64,000 bases of DNA. Source: a virus. Position 1 is the stretch's first letter. Each line of letters begins with the position of its first letter. This document shows, piece after piece, positions 30,335 through 38,235 of this stretch. The stretch spans positions 38,424-102,423 of IMG/VR virus record IMGVR_UViG_3300046820_000088, one strand, 5' to 3'. Under the pieces are notes generated by a model, which saw nothing but the letters and a program-made list of their open reading frames with translations, was not told where the DNA came from and made no database searches. The position numbers and the translations under genes were made by a program.

Positions 30335-30408
30335 ACTGGACTGTAGGGGTTGCGAAAACGATCATACCCGTCGTCTTCTGGATATACTGGATAATCATCT
30401 GGACCCAT
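30331..30408 (-). CDS. Possible 25-aa small protein
   Basis: ATG 30408 follows GGGGAGAAGAAAT, a strong ribosome site, and the stop overlaps the next ATG by 4 nt (ATGA), as elsewhere in this run. The product is acidic and Tyr/Pro-rich, starting MGPDDYPVYPEDDG. It overlaps the end of the upstream 98-aa gene by 14 nt. Too short for composition tests; the ribosome-site pattern is the evidence. Confidence 0.5.
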   Translation of the reverse strand: MGPDDYPVYPEDDGYDRFRNPYSPV

Positions 30409-30691
30409 ATTTCTTCTCCCCAGTAAGGTAAGGCTTACTAAACCATAACTGAAACCATTCCGGAGTTCCGGGTTTGATATTATGCTCTTTCTCGATCTTT
30501 TGGTTTTCCATTCCAGTAACACTGATATTGCTACCTTGATCCACTCGATATTCGTGTAGTCTAGCTGAATGCCCTAGACCTGCGAGATATTGAATAGATT
30601 TTAATTCGTAGATAGGATCACTTGGATCAAGGACACAGTCATCTGGGCTGTCTTGATTTAAGTTTTCAGTAGTGATCTTATATTGCTTCAT
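30395..30691 (-). CDS. Unknown 98-aa protein
   Basis: Globular mixed composition: an N-terminal half with SPDDCVLDPSDPIYEL, then LAGLGHSARLHEYRVD, and a C-terminal KPGTPEWFQLWFSKPYLTG. The N-terminus is MKQYKITTEN and resembles a weak tag. Stop overlaps the 25-aa frame by 14 nt; the start shares one base with the previous stop. Family unknown, probably a phage head-associated protein by position. Confidence 0.6.
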   Translation of the reverse strand: MKQYKITTENLNQDSPDDCVLDPSDPIYELKSIQYLAGLGHSARLHEYRVDQGSNISVTGMENQKIEKEHNIKPGTPEWFQLWFSKPYLTGEKKYGSR

Positions 30692-31320
30692 TACATTCCA
30701 CCGCCGACTAGTTTTCCTTTTGGATAACCTTTAGGATCTTTTCCTTTAAGTTGTCCTGCTGGACCTTCTTTCTGACCAACTTTTTTTCCTGCAAATGGAA
30801 TATCGGCAGCTTCTTCAACACTGCCAAATCTAGATTCGTATTGCTCTTCGTCTCTAGCATCATCTAGTGCATAGTTAGCAAACTTGATTAAACTTTTTAA
30901 TGTTTTTTCGATATTATAAACTGCACCATTAGCTGCTCTAATCGCTTGAACAGCTTCTTCAATAGAATCGGTCATGTCAACTTTGGCGCTATCGTCCGCA
31001 ATACTGTTAATGCCTTCCATCATAGAAGTAAGCTCGTCTTCAATAGCTTCGAACTCGTAGTGATTTTTTTGTGCTTTAAGGACGGCAGGCATTAACTGTT
31101 CTAGTTGAGCAATCATAGATTCTATTTGCTGAACTTTGCTTCCCTGAGCGGCTTCTTCAGCAACGGCTTTTTGTTTGTGTTTTGTATCGCCTTGCTTCTG
31201 TGCTTTCTTTTTATCTTTATGTGCGCCAGCGCCGCCCATCTTTGCATTTTTAGCAACAAAGTTTCTTGGTTTTGATGCGTCGATCTTTTTAGATTCTGTA
31301 AGTATTTCTATTGCTCTCAT
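30691..31320 (-). CDS. Internal-head-type protein with MRAIEILTE tag (209 aa)
   Basis: Tag MRAIEILTESKK, then a Lys/Ala-rich basic part, then a long helical region (IESMIAQLEQLMPAVLKAQK, and more), ending with a Gly/Lys-rich tail. No enzyme motif. Prohead-core or injected protein by its tag and composition. Overlaps the next gene upstream (31317) by 4 nt. Similar tagged proteins occur in aquatic T4-like phages. Confidence 0.65.
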   Translation of the reverse strand: MRAIEILTESKKIDASKPRNFVAKNAKMGGAGAHKDKKKAQKQGDTKHKQKAVAEEAAQGSKVQQIESMIAQLEQLMPAVLKAQKNHYEFEAIEDELTSMMEGINSIADDSAKVDMTDSIEEAVQAIRAANGAVYNIEKTLKSLIKFANYALDDARDEEQYESRFGSVEEAADIPFAGKKVGQKEGPAGQLKGKDPKGYPKGKLVGGGM

Positions 31321-31997
31321 TTTGATTTCCTTGTTTGCTTTGGACCTTTCCTAGTCTTCCATTTCTTGTCGGTTGAACACCAGTAACGTCCGTAGCCTTC
31401 TTCTACAGTGTCTTTTACACCTAGACCTTGTTTAACAGCACTAAACAGCTTTTCTGCATGTTGTCCAGCACCTGTGGATTCTTTAAACTTTTCGAAGTCG
31501 TTATTTGCAGCAGCAGATCTAGCATTACTTGCACTAACACCAGACACTCCCTCGGCACCATCTTCTCTCTCGCCGCTGGATTTAAAATCTAATACTTCAA
31601 AGTTATAAAAACCGTGGCTCTTGCCTTCTACATTATTATAGTCTTTGAGTAGTTTAGACATTTCTTCGATACGATCGCTGCCTGCAACAAATGTAGCATT
31701 TCTGTAACCTAGATCGTGTAGATGACTTGCAACTTTAAGAACAGTATTAAGACTTGCATCGTCTACAATATTTTTGGCATGTTCGGGAAACATGGACTTC
31801 ATGAATCCTATTTTAGTAGAATAGTCCAGAGGATTTTTCTTTTTGTCTTGAGTTTGACTGAGAAATATTTTGTACTCTCCGCCGATACCTTTGAGAGTAT
31901 CTAGCAATAACTTATGACCTACCGTAGGAGGATTCATTCTACCGAAGCAGAATGAAACATGAGAGTTAGAAGATTCGAAAAGTTCACTGATCCTCAT
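31317..31997 (-). CDS. Nucleotidyltransferase-like protein with MRISELFES tag
   Basis: 226 aa from ATG 31997; two codons further upstream also read open. After the tag MRISELFESS the sequence has FCFGRMNPPTVGHKLLLDTL, with TVGH in place of the HxGH motif of cytidylyl- or adenylyltransferases, and a later SASNARSAA block in the place of the ISSTxIR motif. Family members join nucleotides to phosphate-bearing substrates (for example NMN or pantetheine phosphate). The N-terminal tag suggests it is packaged or membrane-targeted, which is unusual for this enzyme class. Confidence 0.65.
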   Translation of the reverse strand: MRISELFESSNSHVSFCFGRMNPPTVGHKLLLDTLKGIGGEYKIFLSQTQDKKKNPLDYSTKIGFMKSMFPEHAKNIVDDASLNTVLKVASHLHDLGYRNATFVAGSDRIEEMSKLLKDYNNVEGKSHGFYNFEVLDFKSSGEREDGAEGVSGVSASNARSAAANNDFEKFKESTGAGQHAEKLFSAVKQGLGVKDTVEEGYGRYWCSTDKKWKTRKGPKQTRKSK

Positions 31998-32325
31998 AGT
32001 CACCGTTTGACATATGTTTTTCTTGTTCTTCTGCGATCTTTTTCGCTAGCTCGATAAGTCCCTCTTTAGAAAACTTATTTTCTTTTTCATCTATTTCAAA
32101 TTTTGAGCAATACTGTTCTACACACTGTTCAAGAGGTCTGATATAGAGTTTAAATGCACTTGGATTACCTTTGTACTCTTTATGTTTTTTAACAGCAGGA
32201 AAGAATACATTGGTTAGAAGTTTATCATCATTGTCGATGAAAAACTTCAAATCTCCCATCCAGTCAACGTCTGATTTTTCTTCAGTTGGCGCACCGATGG
32301 GGCTAAACATTTCTCTTAATAGCAT
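31984..32325 (-). CDS. Unknown 113-aa protein
   Basis: Starts MLLREMFSPIG, a loose variant of the tag found in neighbours, then a helical acidic domain with two Cys (QCVEQYC). Overlaps the upstream gene by 1 nt and the next by 14 nt. Family unknown; probably head-associated by location. Confidence 0.6.
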   Translation of the reverse strand: MLLREMFSPIGAPTEEKSDVDWMGDLKFFIDNDDKLLTNVFFPAVKKHKEYKGNPSAFKLYIRPLEQCVEQYCSKFEIDEKENKFSKEGLIELAKKIAEEQEKHMSNGDYEDQ

Positions 32326-33452
32326 TACCAGCTCCTACAAGACCAGTAACGTGCTTTCCAACGTGGTCCTGGATTTTTACAGTTATGGCGAGCACGGAAA
32401 GATTTTCTACGTGCTGGATTTGATTTCTTAATACGCATTTTCTTATCGCCAAAGTTTACCTTGACAATCTTGCCGTTGGGCTTGCGTACATATACTTTTG
32501 ATTTCTTTACATCGCCTGGTAGTTTTTTACCTAGCGGAACATTCTTGCCATGATACTCGGCTTCGTCTACATTTTCGTCATAGTTGTTGGCTTTCATGTA
32601 GTCTCTAGCAGTATCGATGTAATCCATAGCCTTGGTGATTTTAGATTGAACCCACTCTGGTAAATTGTCGTCTGTATCTAAAATGTCATATAACTCTTGA
32701 GCAGCATCGTTAATGGTACGTAGATCGTCTTTGGCCATGTCGCCTTCGTTATCGTACTCTGCATAGTTTTCTGGATCTTCTGGATTCTCAGAATGATCTT
32801 CTTTCTTAAACTTGTCTTTAATTTTGCCTAGCTCTTCTTCTGAAGCACCATCACGTCCGGCCTGTGCTAGTGCAGACATGCCGTCTTTACCGTATTTCTT
32901 TTTACCTGTGTAGTATTGCAAACCACTTTCGTCAAGATCTTCGCCAATCTTTTCGCAGTCGTTTACACGTTTGCCAGCATTTTTACCTGTTCCGGGCTTT
33001 GTGCCTACTTTACGATAACCTTTCCAGCAGCTCTTTGGTCCTGCTACGCCTTCTACAAGTTCACCTTCTAAGAAACTTAATCCTTCGTTGGTTAACATTT
33101 CCATAGCTGCATCGTCTAGATCAATAACAATCCCGTCAGCAACAAATCCTACGATCTCTGTTGATATTTCTAAATCTTCAGAGAAGCTAATACCAAAGTC
33201 GTCTCCAACTACAAACGTACTTTCGTTAGCGGTATCTTTACCAGCAAGTCCTTTCTTTCCGTAGTTGATTTCGTAATCGTCGTCTGTCGGCTCCATATTG
33301 GTCTTAACTCCGCTAGGACTAACATGTTCTTTTTCTTTATCTGCAATAGCTTTTTTGATTACAGGGTCTTGGGCAGCAGGCATCTTTTTTAGATCCTGCA
33401 AGGTGGCTTCTTCTGATAGAATTTTGTCCAGTTTAGATATAATGTCTCTCAT
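32325..33452 (-). CDS. Large tagged protein with basic C-terminal domain (375 aa)
   Basis: Starts MRDIISKLDKILSE, tag-like. The N-terminal half is acidic, with a cysteine-containing CWKGYRKVGTKPGTGKNAGK segment near 145-165; the last 40 residues are strongly basic with two Cys (SFRARHNCKNPGPRW, then YWSCRSW), like DNA-binding or core-protein tails. Likely an internal head or scaffold-like protein. Its start is inside a hairpin overlapped by a late octamer (33450-33484), so late-only synthesis is expected. Confidence 0.65.
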   Translation of the reverse strand: MRDIISKLDKILSEEATLQDLKKMPAAQDPVIKKAIADKEKEHVSPSGVKTNMEPTDDDYEINYGKKGLAGKDTANESTFVVGDDFGISFSEDLEISTEIVGFVADGIVIDLDDAAMEMLTNEGLSFLEGELVEGVAGPKSCWKGYRKVGTKPGTGKNAGKRVNDCEKIGEDLDESGLQYYTGKKKYGKDGMSALAQAGRDGASEEELGKIKDKFKKEDHSENPEDPENYAEYDNEGDMAKDDLRTINDAAQELYDILDTDDNLPEWVQSKITKAMDYIDTARDYMKANNYDENVDEAEYHGKNVPLGKKLPGDVKKSKVYVRKPNGKIVKVNFGDKKMRIKKSNPARRKSFRARHNCKNPGPRWKARYWSCRSW

Positions 33453-33484
33453 AGTACGATTCCAAAGGTCATACTATATTTAGC
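33450..33484 (-). promoter_or_regulatory. Start-codon hairpin overlapped by late octamer
   Basis: On the minus strand ATAGTATG (33477-33470) pairs with CGTACTAT (33458-33451), 8 bp with one G-U, around an 11-base loop holding GGA; the AUG is the end of the 3' arm. GCTAAATA (33484-33477) is a late octamer with predicted +1 at 33471, which removes nearly all of the 5' arm. Third case of this layout in the window, the weakest of the three. Confidence 0.55.
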
Positions 33485-33496
33485 GTTTTTGAAAAC

Positions 33497-33853
33497 TTAG
33501 TAATTATAACGTATTTGAACGATCTTTCCGTTCTCGAGATTGTATGCTGCGCGAATCCACACAAAGTTACCGGTAAAGTTGCCAGTATACACTGTGATTT
33601 CGTTGGAGATAGTGCTGTCTCCGCCCTCGTTTGTGCCTACAATATCTATCCAGTCTGCATCACCTGGATAAGATTCTAGACTTCCTTGTAGTTTAATAGA
33701 ACCCGAAAATGCTTCTACTTCGTATATGTAGGTGTGCAAGCCACCGTTTTTCTTATGATACCCTGCACCTACTTGTTTTGTAGAATACGAAAATGCAGAA
33801 CTTCCTGCTTCTGCAGAAGTTTCATCTAATAAAATAACGCTTTTTGTGGACAT
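33497..33853 (-). CDS. Small virion-type protein (118 aa)
   Basis: ATG 33853; a TTG codon just before is less likely. Thr/Ser/Gly-rich, beta-strand pattern with IYEVEAFSGSIKLQGSL and aromatic ends, typical of tail or baseplate accessory proteins. No motif. It stands between the tagged head-type genes and the 225-aa unknown. Confidence 0.6.
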   Translation of the reverse strand: MSTKSVILLDETSAEAGSSAFSYSTKQVGAGYHKKNGGLHTYIYEVEAFSGSIKLQGSLESYPGDADWIDIVGTNEGGDSTISNEITVYTGNFTGNFVWIRAAYNLENGKIVQIRYNY

Positions 33854-33856
33854 CAA

Positions 33857-34534
33857 CTATTTATCGACTAAAACATAATTATAAACTCGGCCCATAACTT
33901 CTGGGTTTCGCAGTTTCAGCAATAATAACGTTTTATCGTCCTCAACTAGCACATATCTTCTATCCCAGTTCCAATCAGTAGCCATAAACCAGTGCTGAAT
34001 AGCTGGAGTGCAGGTTATTTTATCACCTTGACCTAAAATCCATTCTAGATATTTGGTTTTGCTCTCTGGATCTTTTGCTAGTTTATGTGGTAAAAGAAAG
34101 ACCTTGTGTCGGTATTTCTTATGCGGAAACTTCTTAACCAGTATAACTTCTTCATTTTCGAGACTGTCTATAGTGTTAACTGCTGGTTCATATTGATGAA
34201 CTACTATAGATTGAAACTTTGAAGATAGCTCTAGGTAGAAATCTCGATCATTTGTATAGAAATCAACACATTTACTTTCGATTCGTTTGGTCCATGTATT
34301 AGAATCTTTGCTTAACAAGAACTCTGTAAGATCATGTATTGAATCTCGATTAAACCATGCCTTATAGTGCATAGAATAGGGTTGATAATATGCACCCGTA
34401 TTAGACAAACAAAACTTTTTAATCTCTTCAAGAGGCAGCAATCGAAAGATTCCCGCCCCTTGAATGATTAATGTTGTTTTATAAAGCCACTTATTGTAAA
34501 ACTTACGGTTAGTTACCTTCGTTTTCTGTGACAT
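33857..34534 (-). CDS. Unknown 225-aa protein
   Basis: ATG 34534 with AAGGAAAC upstream; a longer frame to 34558 is open. Basic N-terminal part (VTNRKFYNKWLYKTTLIIQG) and a Trp-containing core (FMATDWNWDRRYVLVEDD). It overlaps the end of the clpA-like gene by 26 nt, so it is translated after it. I do not recognise the family. The basic start could bind nucleic acid, but no motif shows it. Confidence 0.6.
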   Translation of the reverse strand: MSQKTKVTNRKFYNKWLYKTTLIIQGAGIFRLLPLEEIKKFCLSNTGAYYQPYSMHYKAWFNRDSIHDLTEFLLSKDSNTWTKRIESKCVDFYTNDRDFYLELSSKFQSIVVHQYEPAVNTIDSLENEEVILVKKFPHKKYRHKVFLLPHKLAKDPESKTKYLEWILGQGDKITCTPAIQHWFMATDWNWDRRYVLVEDDKTLLLLKLRNPEVMGRVYNYVLVDK

Positions 34535-36854
34535 CAACGGTTGTTTCCTTCTCAGCATTGGCCTTCTTAAGGGCTTTACGCTCTTCTTTGGTCAACGGTT
34601 TGGGCATATCTTCTACAGTAAATGCCAGCTCGTTATTTACAACAGACACTGTAACACGACCGCCATTGACTAGATCACCAAACAATACTCGGCGGCTTAG
34701 TGGACTCTTGATGTTGTTATCGATCATTCGAGCAAGTGGTCTCGCACCCATCTTGCTGTCGTATCCTTTTTCTGATAACCATTTTAGTGCATCAGCATCA
34801 GCAACGATTTCGATGTTTTTGTCCTTGAGCTGCGAGTTAAGTTCGTTGATAAACTTTTTCACAATCTGAACAACTACCTCTTCACCCAACTTACGGAACT
34901 TGATAACAGCGTCTAAGCGATTACGAAACTCTGGTGCAAAAAACTTTTTAATAGCTTTGTCATCCTCACCGTCTTTACCTAGATCACCAAAGCCGATAGT
35001 ATTCTTTTCGTTATCGGCAGCTCCTAAGTTACTGGTCATGATCAAGATAGTGTTGCGACCATCGGCCTGCTTTCCATTTGATCCTGTTACAAAACCGTTA
35101 TCCATGAACTGCAACAAGATATTCGAAACATCTGGATGTGCTTTTTCAATCTCGTCTAACAACAGAATACTGTTAGGATGCTCTTGTAACTTTGTGATCA
35201 GTTGTCCTGCATTATCTTCGTATCCAACATAACCAGGAGGAGAACCAATCAGTTTTGCTACGCTGTGTTTTTCTTGATACTCACTCATATCGAATCTGAT
35301 TAGATTCATACCCATCTTTTCAGACAATGCACGAGCTGTTTCAGTCTTACCGCAACCTGTTGGGCCGAGGAATAAGAAACTGCCGATTGGTTTATTTGGA
35401 TGCTTCATGCCAGCTTGTGCTACAAAGATCTTATCTAGCAATGTATCTACAGCAGTATCTTGACCGTAGACAGCAGTCTTCATACCTTTTTCAAGCTCTG
35501 CAAGATTCTTAGATTCTTTCTGAGCAACAGCCTCCAACGGCATATTGATCATCTTGCTAAGTTCGTAAGTAATCTGCTCGATGTCGACAATCTGTTCAAC
35601 ACCCTCCATACCTTCTTCATCTTTGACTTTGTATCGTGCAGATGCACAGTCGATAATGTCAATAGCCTTGTCGGGCAACTTTTTATCTGCCATATATTTG
35701 ACAGATAGTTTAACTGCCTGCTCAATAGCACCGTCGGTAATCTTAACGTTATGATGTTTCTCGTAATACTTTTTAAGACCTTTGATGATCTTTACAGTCA
35801 TTTCTGAACTTGGCTCGTCAACTGTAACACGTTGGAATCGACGCATTAGAGCACGATCCTTTTCAAAGTGCTTGCGATACTCTTCCCATGTTGTTGAAGC
35901 AATCAGTTTCAGAACACCTTTTGTCAACATAGGTTTAAGCATATTGCTCATATCGTTGCTGGATTGATTGGCAGCACCTGCACCTTGCATCATATGAGCT
36001 TCGTCGATAAACAGGATGATCTTGCCTTTCTTTTCAAGTGCAGCAAGAACCGCTTTTAGACGTTCTTCAAAATCACCACGATATTTACTGCCTGCAAGCA
36101 ATGCACTAATGTCTAGTGTGTAAACTTGATGATCCTGAATAAACTTAGGAACTTTCTTTTCAAAGATTTTACGTGCAAGGCCTTCTGCGATAGCAGTTTT
36201 ACCGACACCTGGATCACCAACTAGCAATACGTTTGACTTGTTGCGACGAGCAAGTACTAGTTGAATCTTTTCTAGTTCTTCGTCACGACCGATAACTGGA
36301 TCGATCTGACGTTGTTTAGCTCTAAGACTAAGGTTAGTACAGAACTGATTCAATACTCGTTCGATTTGATTAGAGTTTGCAACTTGAGCAGGAACTTGTT
36401 CCTCGTCATCTGACTCTTCCACTTGCATATTTTCTTGGAAGTATTTGACAAACTTTTCTTTAGATAGTCCGCCTTTAGTAAGGAAGTAGTAACTAAAGCT
36501 GTTCTTTTCACTCAAGATGCTAATAATAACATCGGCGATTTCAATACGCTGTCTGCCACTAAACAGTACCTGTGTAAATGCACGATTCAATGCACGTTCG
36601 ATAGAGTTTGTTTTCTTGGGCTTTGCGCCAGAATCTGTTACAATATCTGCCAGATTATTTTTTAGATAATGATCGAGATTTGATTTAATAAAGTTAGCAT
36701 CTGCTCCGAAGCTTTCTACAAACGAGTAAGATTCTTCGTGACACATAATACTATATGTCAGATGCTCGATAGTAATGTATTCGTGCTTCAGATCTTTTGC
36801 AACACCAATGGCGTGTTCAAAGATTGAATGTAACGTGCTGCTAGGTTCGATCAT
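34509..36854 (-). CDS. clpA: ClpA-like AAA+ unfoldase
   Basis: 781 aa, close to E. coli ClpA (758). N-terminal Clp-repeat domain (about 1-145), then AAA-1 with Walker A GDPGVGKT (213-220) and Walker B ILFIDEAH (280-287), and AAA-2 with GPTGCGKT (497-504) and LLLDEIEKAHPD. An IGF tripeptide at 620-622 fits the ClpP-binding loop (IGL in ClpA, IGF in ClpX). No ClpP gene is in the window, so it would dock host ClpP. Coupled to the deformylase upstream (shares one base). Its role in the infection is unknown. Confidence 0.9.
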   Translation of the reverse strand: MIEPSSTLHSIFEHAIGVAKDLKHEYITIEHLTYSIMCHEESYSFVESFGADANFIKSNLDHYLKNNLADIVTDSGAKPKKTNSIERALNRAFTQVLFSGRQRIEIADVIISILSEKNSFSYYFLTKGGLSKEKFVKYFQENMQVEESDDEEQVPAQVANSNQIERVLNQFCTNLSLRAKQRQIDPVIGRDEELEKIQLVLARRNKSNVLLVGDPGVGKTAIAEGLARKIFEKKVPKFIQDHQVYTLDISALLAGSKYRGDFEERLKAVLAALEKKGKIILFIDEAHMMQGAGAANQSSNDMSNMLKPMLTKGVLKLIASTTWEEYRKHFEKDRALMRRFQRVTVDEPSSEMTVKIIKGLKKYYEKHHNVKITDGAIEQAVKLSVKYMADKKLPDKAIDIIDCASARYKVKDEEGMEGVEQIVDIEQITYELSKMINMPLEAVAQKESKNLAELEKGMKTAVYGQDTAVDTLLDKIFVAQAGMKHPNKPIGSFLFLGPTGCGKTETARALSEKMGMNLIRFDMSEYQEKHSVAKLIGSPPGYVGYEDNAGQLITKLQEHPNSILLLDEIEKAHPDVSNILLQFMDNGFVTGSNGKQADGRNTILIMTSNLGAADNEKNTIGFGDLGKDGEDDKAIKKFFAPEFRNRLDAVIKFRKLGEEVVVQIVKKFINELNSQLKDKNIEIVADADALKWLSEKGYDSKMGARPLARMIDNNIKSPLSRRVLFGDLVNGGRVTVSVVNNELAFTVEDMPKPLTKEERKALKKANAEKETTVDVTENEGN

Positions 36855-37348
36855 TATTTCTTTTTCCTTAGTTTCTTCATTGCTAATTGTAACTTTAACG
36901 GTGATACTTTGTCAACAAAACACACGCCGTTAAGGTGATCTAGCTCATGCTGAAAGCACTTTGCTAGATATCCGTCTACACGAATTTCTTTGAGATTGCC
37001 CTTGCTGTCTTGATATTCAGCAACAATCCAGCTTGGCCTCTTTAGTTTTAAGTAAAGATCCGGATAGCTTAAACATCCTTCTTCATCAAGCACCTCTTCT
37101 GTGCTTGACTCTTTAATCACGGGATTGAATACAGCAAAGGGCTCTGGGAAGCCTTCAAGGTTTCGACTGCCCATTACAAAGACTCTACGAGCAATACCGA
37201 TTTGATTTGCTGCTAGTCCTATGCCTCTGTTCGTTTCCATGAATGAAATCATGTCTGCTTCTAGTTGAGCAGCATCCCCGTCTGTTTCGAAGTTCCAGGG
37301 CTCGCTAACTTCGACAAGGGTATTGTGTGGTCCTAGTTTAAAATCCAT
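36854..37348 (-). CDS. def: Peptide deformylase
   Basis: 164 aa. All three motifs of the family are intact: GIGLAANQ (42-49), EGCLS (90-94) and QHELDH (133-138), whose Cys and two His bind the iron and whose Glu is catalytic. The enzyme removes formyl from new proteins; phage versions are common in marine T4-like phages. It lies between dnaJ and clpA, sharing 1 and 11 nt with them, so the three form a protein-quality operon. Confidence 0.95.
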   Translation of the reverse strand: MDFKLGPHNTLVEVSEPWNFETDGDAAQLEADMISFMETNRGIGLAANQIGIARRVFVMGSRNLEGFPEPFAVFNPVIKESSTEEVLDEEGCLSYPDLYLKLKRPSWIVAEYQDSKGNLKEIRVDGYLAKCFQHELDHLNGVCFVDKVSPLKLQLAMKKLRKKK

Positions 37349-38165
37349 CTTTTATTTTTTTGATTTGGTCTTTTTGCTCTTGTGTGAGATTCTTAGGAAT
37401 AGACACTTTAACTCTAACTAACAGATTTCCTCTCTGTCTAGTACGCATATCCGGCAAGCCTTCTCCTTTACAACTAAGGACAGTGTCTGGCTGAGTGCCT
37501 GAAGGAATAGTTATATTTAAAGTTCTCTTGTCGATGTTGTCAATCTCTATTTTAGATCCTAACAGTGCATCCCATGCAGAGATAGTAGTTTCGTATATTA
37601 AAGAACTACCTTCTCTTCTAAAAGTTCTATGAGGTCTTACAATAACATTAACAATGAGATCACCTGGGCGAAGATCGCTAATCGAATCATCCCCCATTCC
37701 TGTATATTTGATCTGTTGACCCGATTCTATTCCGGGTGGAATAGCAATGTTAACTACTTTAGTTTTACCGCCAGGGATTCCAACTTCTGCGCTGATGTCC
37801 TTGCCATTGAGTACATCTTCTAGAGTTATCTCTATATTAACACTTAGGCTTCTGTTTCTTCTAGCAGGTCTTCCAAACCCAAAGTTGCCAAAGATATCTT
37901 CGAAGTTTCCTGAGTTAAAGTGAAACTCAAATGGTCCCTGACCAAACCCATGATGACCTGGTTGTGCATTTGGATCGCCACCCATGTCAATGATACGTTT
38001 CTTTTCGGGATTTGACAGTGACTCGTATGCTGTTGAAATCTCTTTAAACTTTTGTTCATCGCCCCCACGATCGGGGTGATGTTTCATTGCAAGACTACGG
38101 TATGCCTTTTTTATTTCAGCGTCAGACGCACCTCTTTGTAAACCTAATGTAGAATAGTAATCCAT
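37338..38165 (-). CDS. dnaJ: DnaJ-like co-chaperone without zinc fingers
   Basis: 275 aa. A J domain (about 1-65) with YYSTLGLQRGASDAEIKKAY and the HPD motif in KHHPDRGGDE, then a Gly/Phe-rich linker (about 68-100) and two C-terminal substrate-binding domains. The CxxCxGxG zinc-finger region of type I DnaJ is missing, so it is like CbpA (type II). It stimulates host DnaK. A sigma-70 promoter with TATAAT 6 bases before the ATG drives it, so the transcript is leaderless or nearly so. No ribosome site is visible. Confidence 0.9.
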   Translation of the reverse strand: MDYYSTLGLQRGASDAEIKKAYRSLAMKHHPDRGGDEQKFKEISTAYESLSNPEKKRIIDMGGDPNAQPGHHGFGQGPFEFHFNSGNFEDIFGNFGFGRPARRNRSLSVNIEITLEDVLNGKDISAEVGIPGGKTKVVNIAIPPGIESGQQIKYTGMGDDSISDLRPGDLIVNVIVRPHRTFRREGSSLIYETTISAWDALLGSKIEIDNIDKRTLNITIPSGTQPDTVLSCKGEGLPDMRTRQRGNLLVRVKVSIPKNLTQEQKDQIKKIKDGF

Positions 38166-38171
38166 TTTATT

Positions 38172-38200
38172 ATTATACGAAAAAAATAGGACTACGTCAA
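38172..38200 (-). promoter_or_regulatory. Sigma-70 promoter TTGACG-17-TATAAT with leaderless start
   Basis: Minus strand TTGACG (38200-38195), 17-base spacer, TATAAT (38177-38172), then 6 bases to the ATG of dnaJ (38165). The -35 box lies in the loop of the terminator at 38186-38210. It should be read by host polymerase early and start transcripts at or next to the ATG. Confidence 0.75.
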
Positions 38201-38210
38201 GTAGTCCTAT
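38180..38210 (-). terminator. Rho-independent terminator after the secreted small protein gene
   Basis: ATAGGACTAC (38186-38195) pairs perfectly with GTAGTCCTAT (38201-38210), 10 bp with a 5-base loop, followed on the minus strand by a run of about six T. Its loop includes the -35 box of the next promoter. Confidence 0.8.
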
Positions 38211-38235
38211 GTATTTACTGAGTAAGTGTCAGTGA

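Noticed and set aside
30331-30522. A 63-aa frame on the minus strand covering the 25-aa gene
   Set aside because: It overlaps most of the 98-aa gene; only the last 25 codons have a ribosome site and fit between neighbours.
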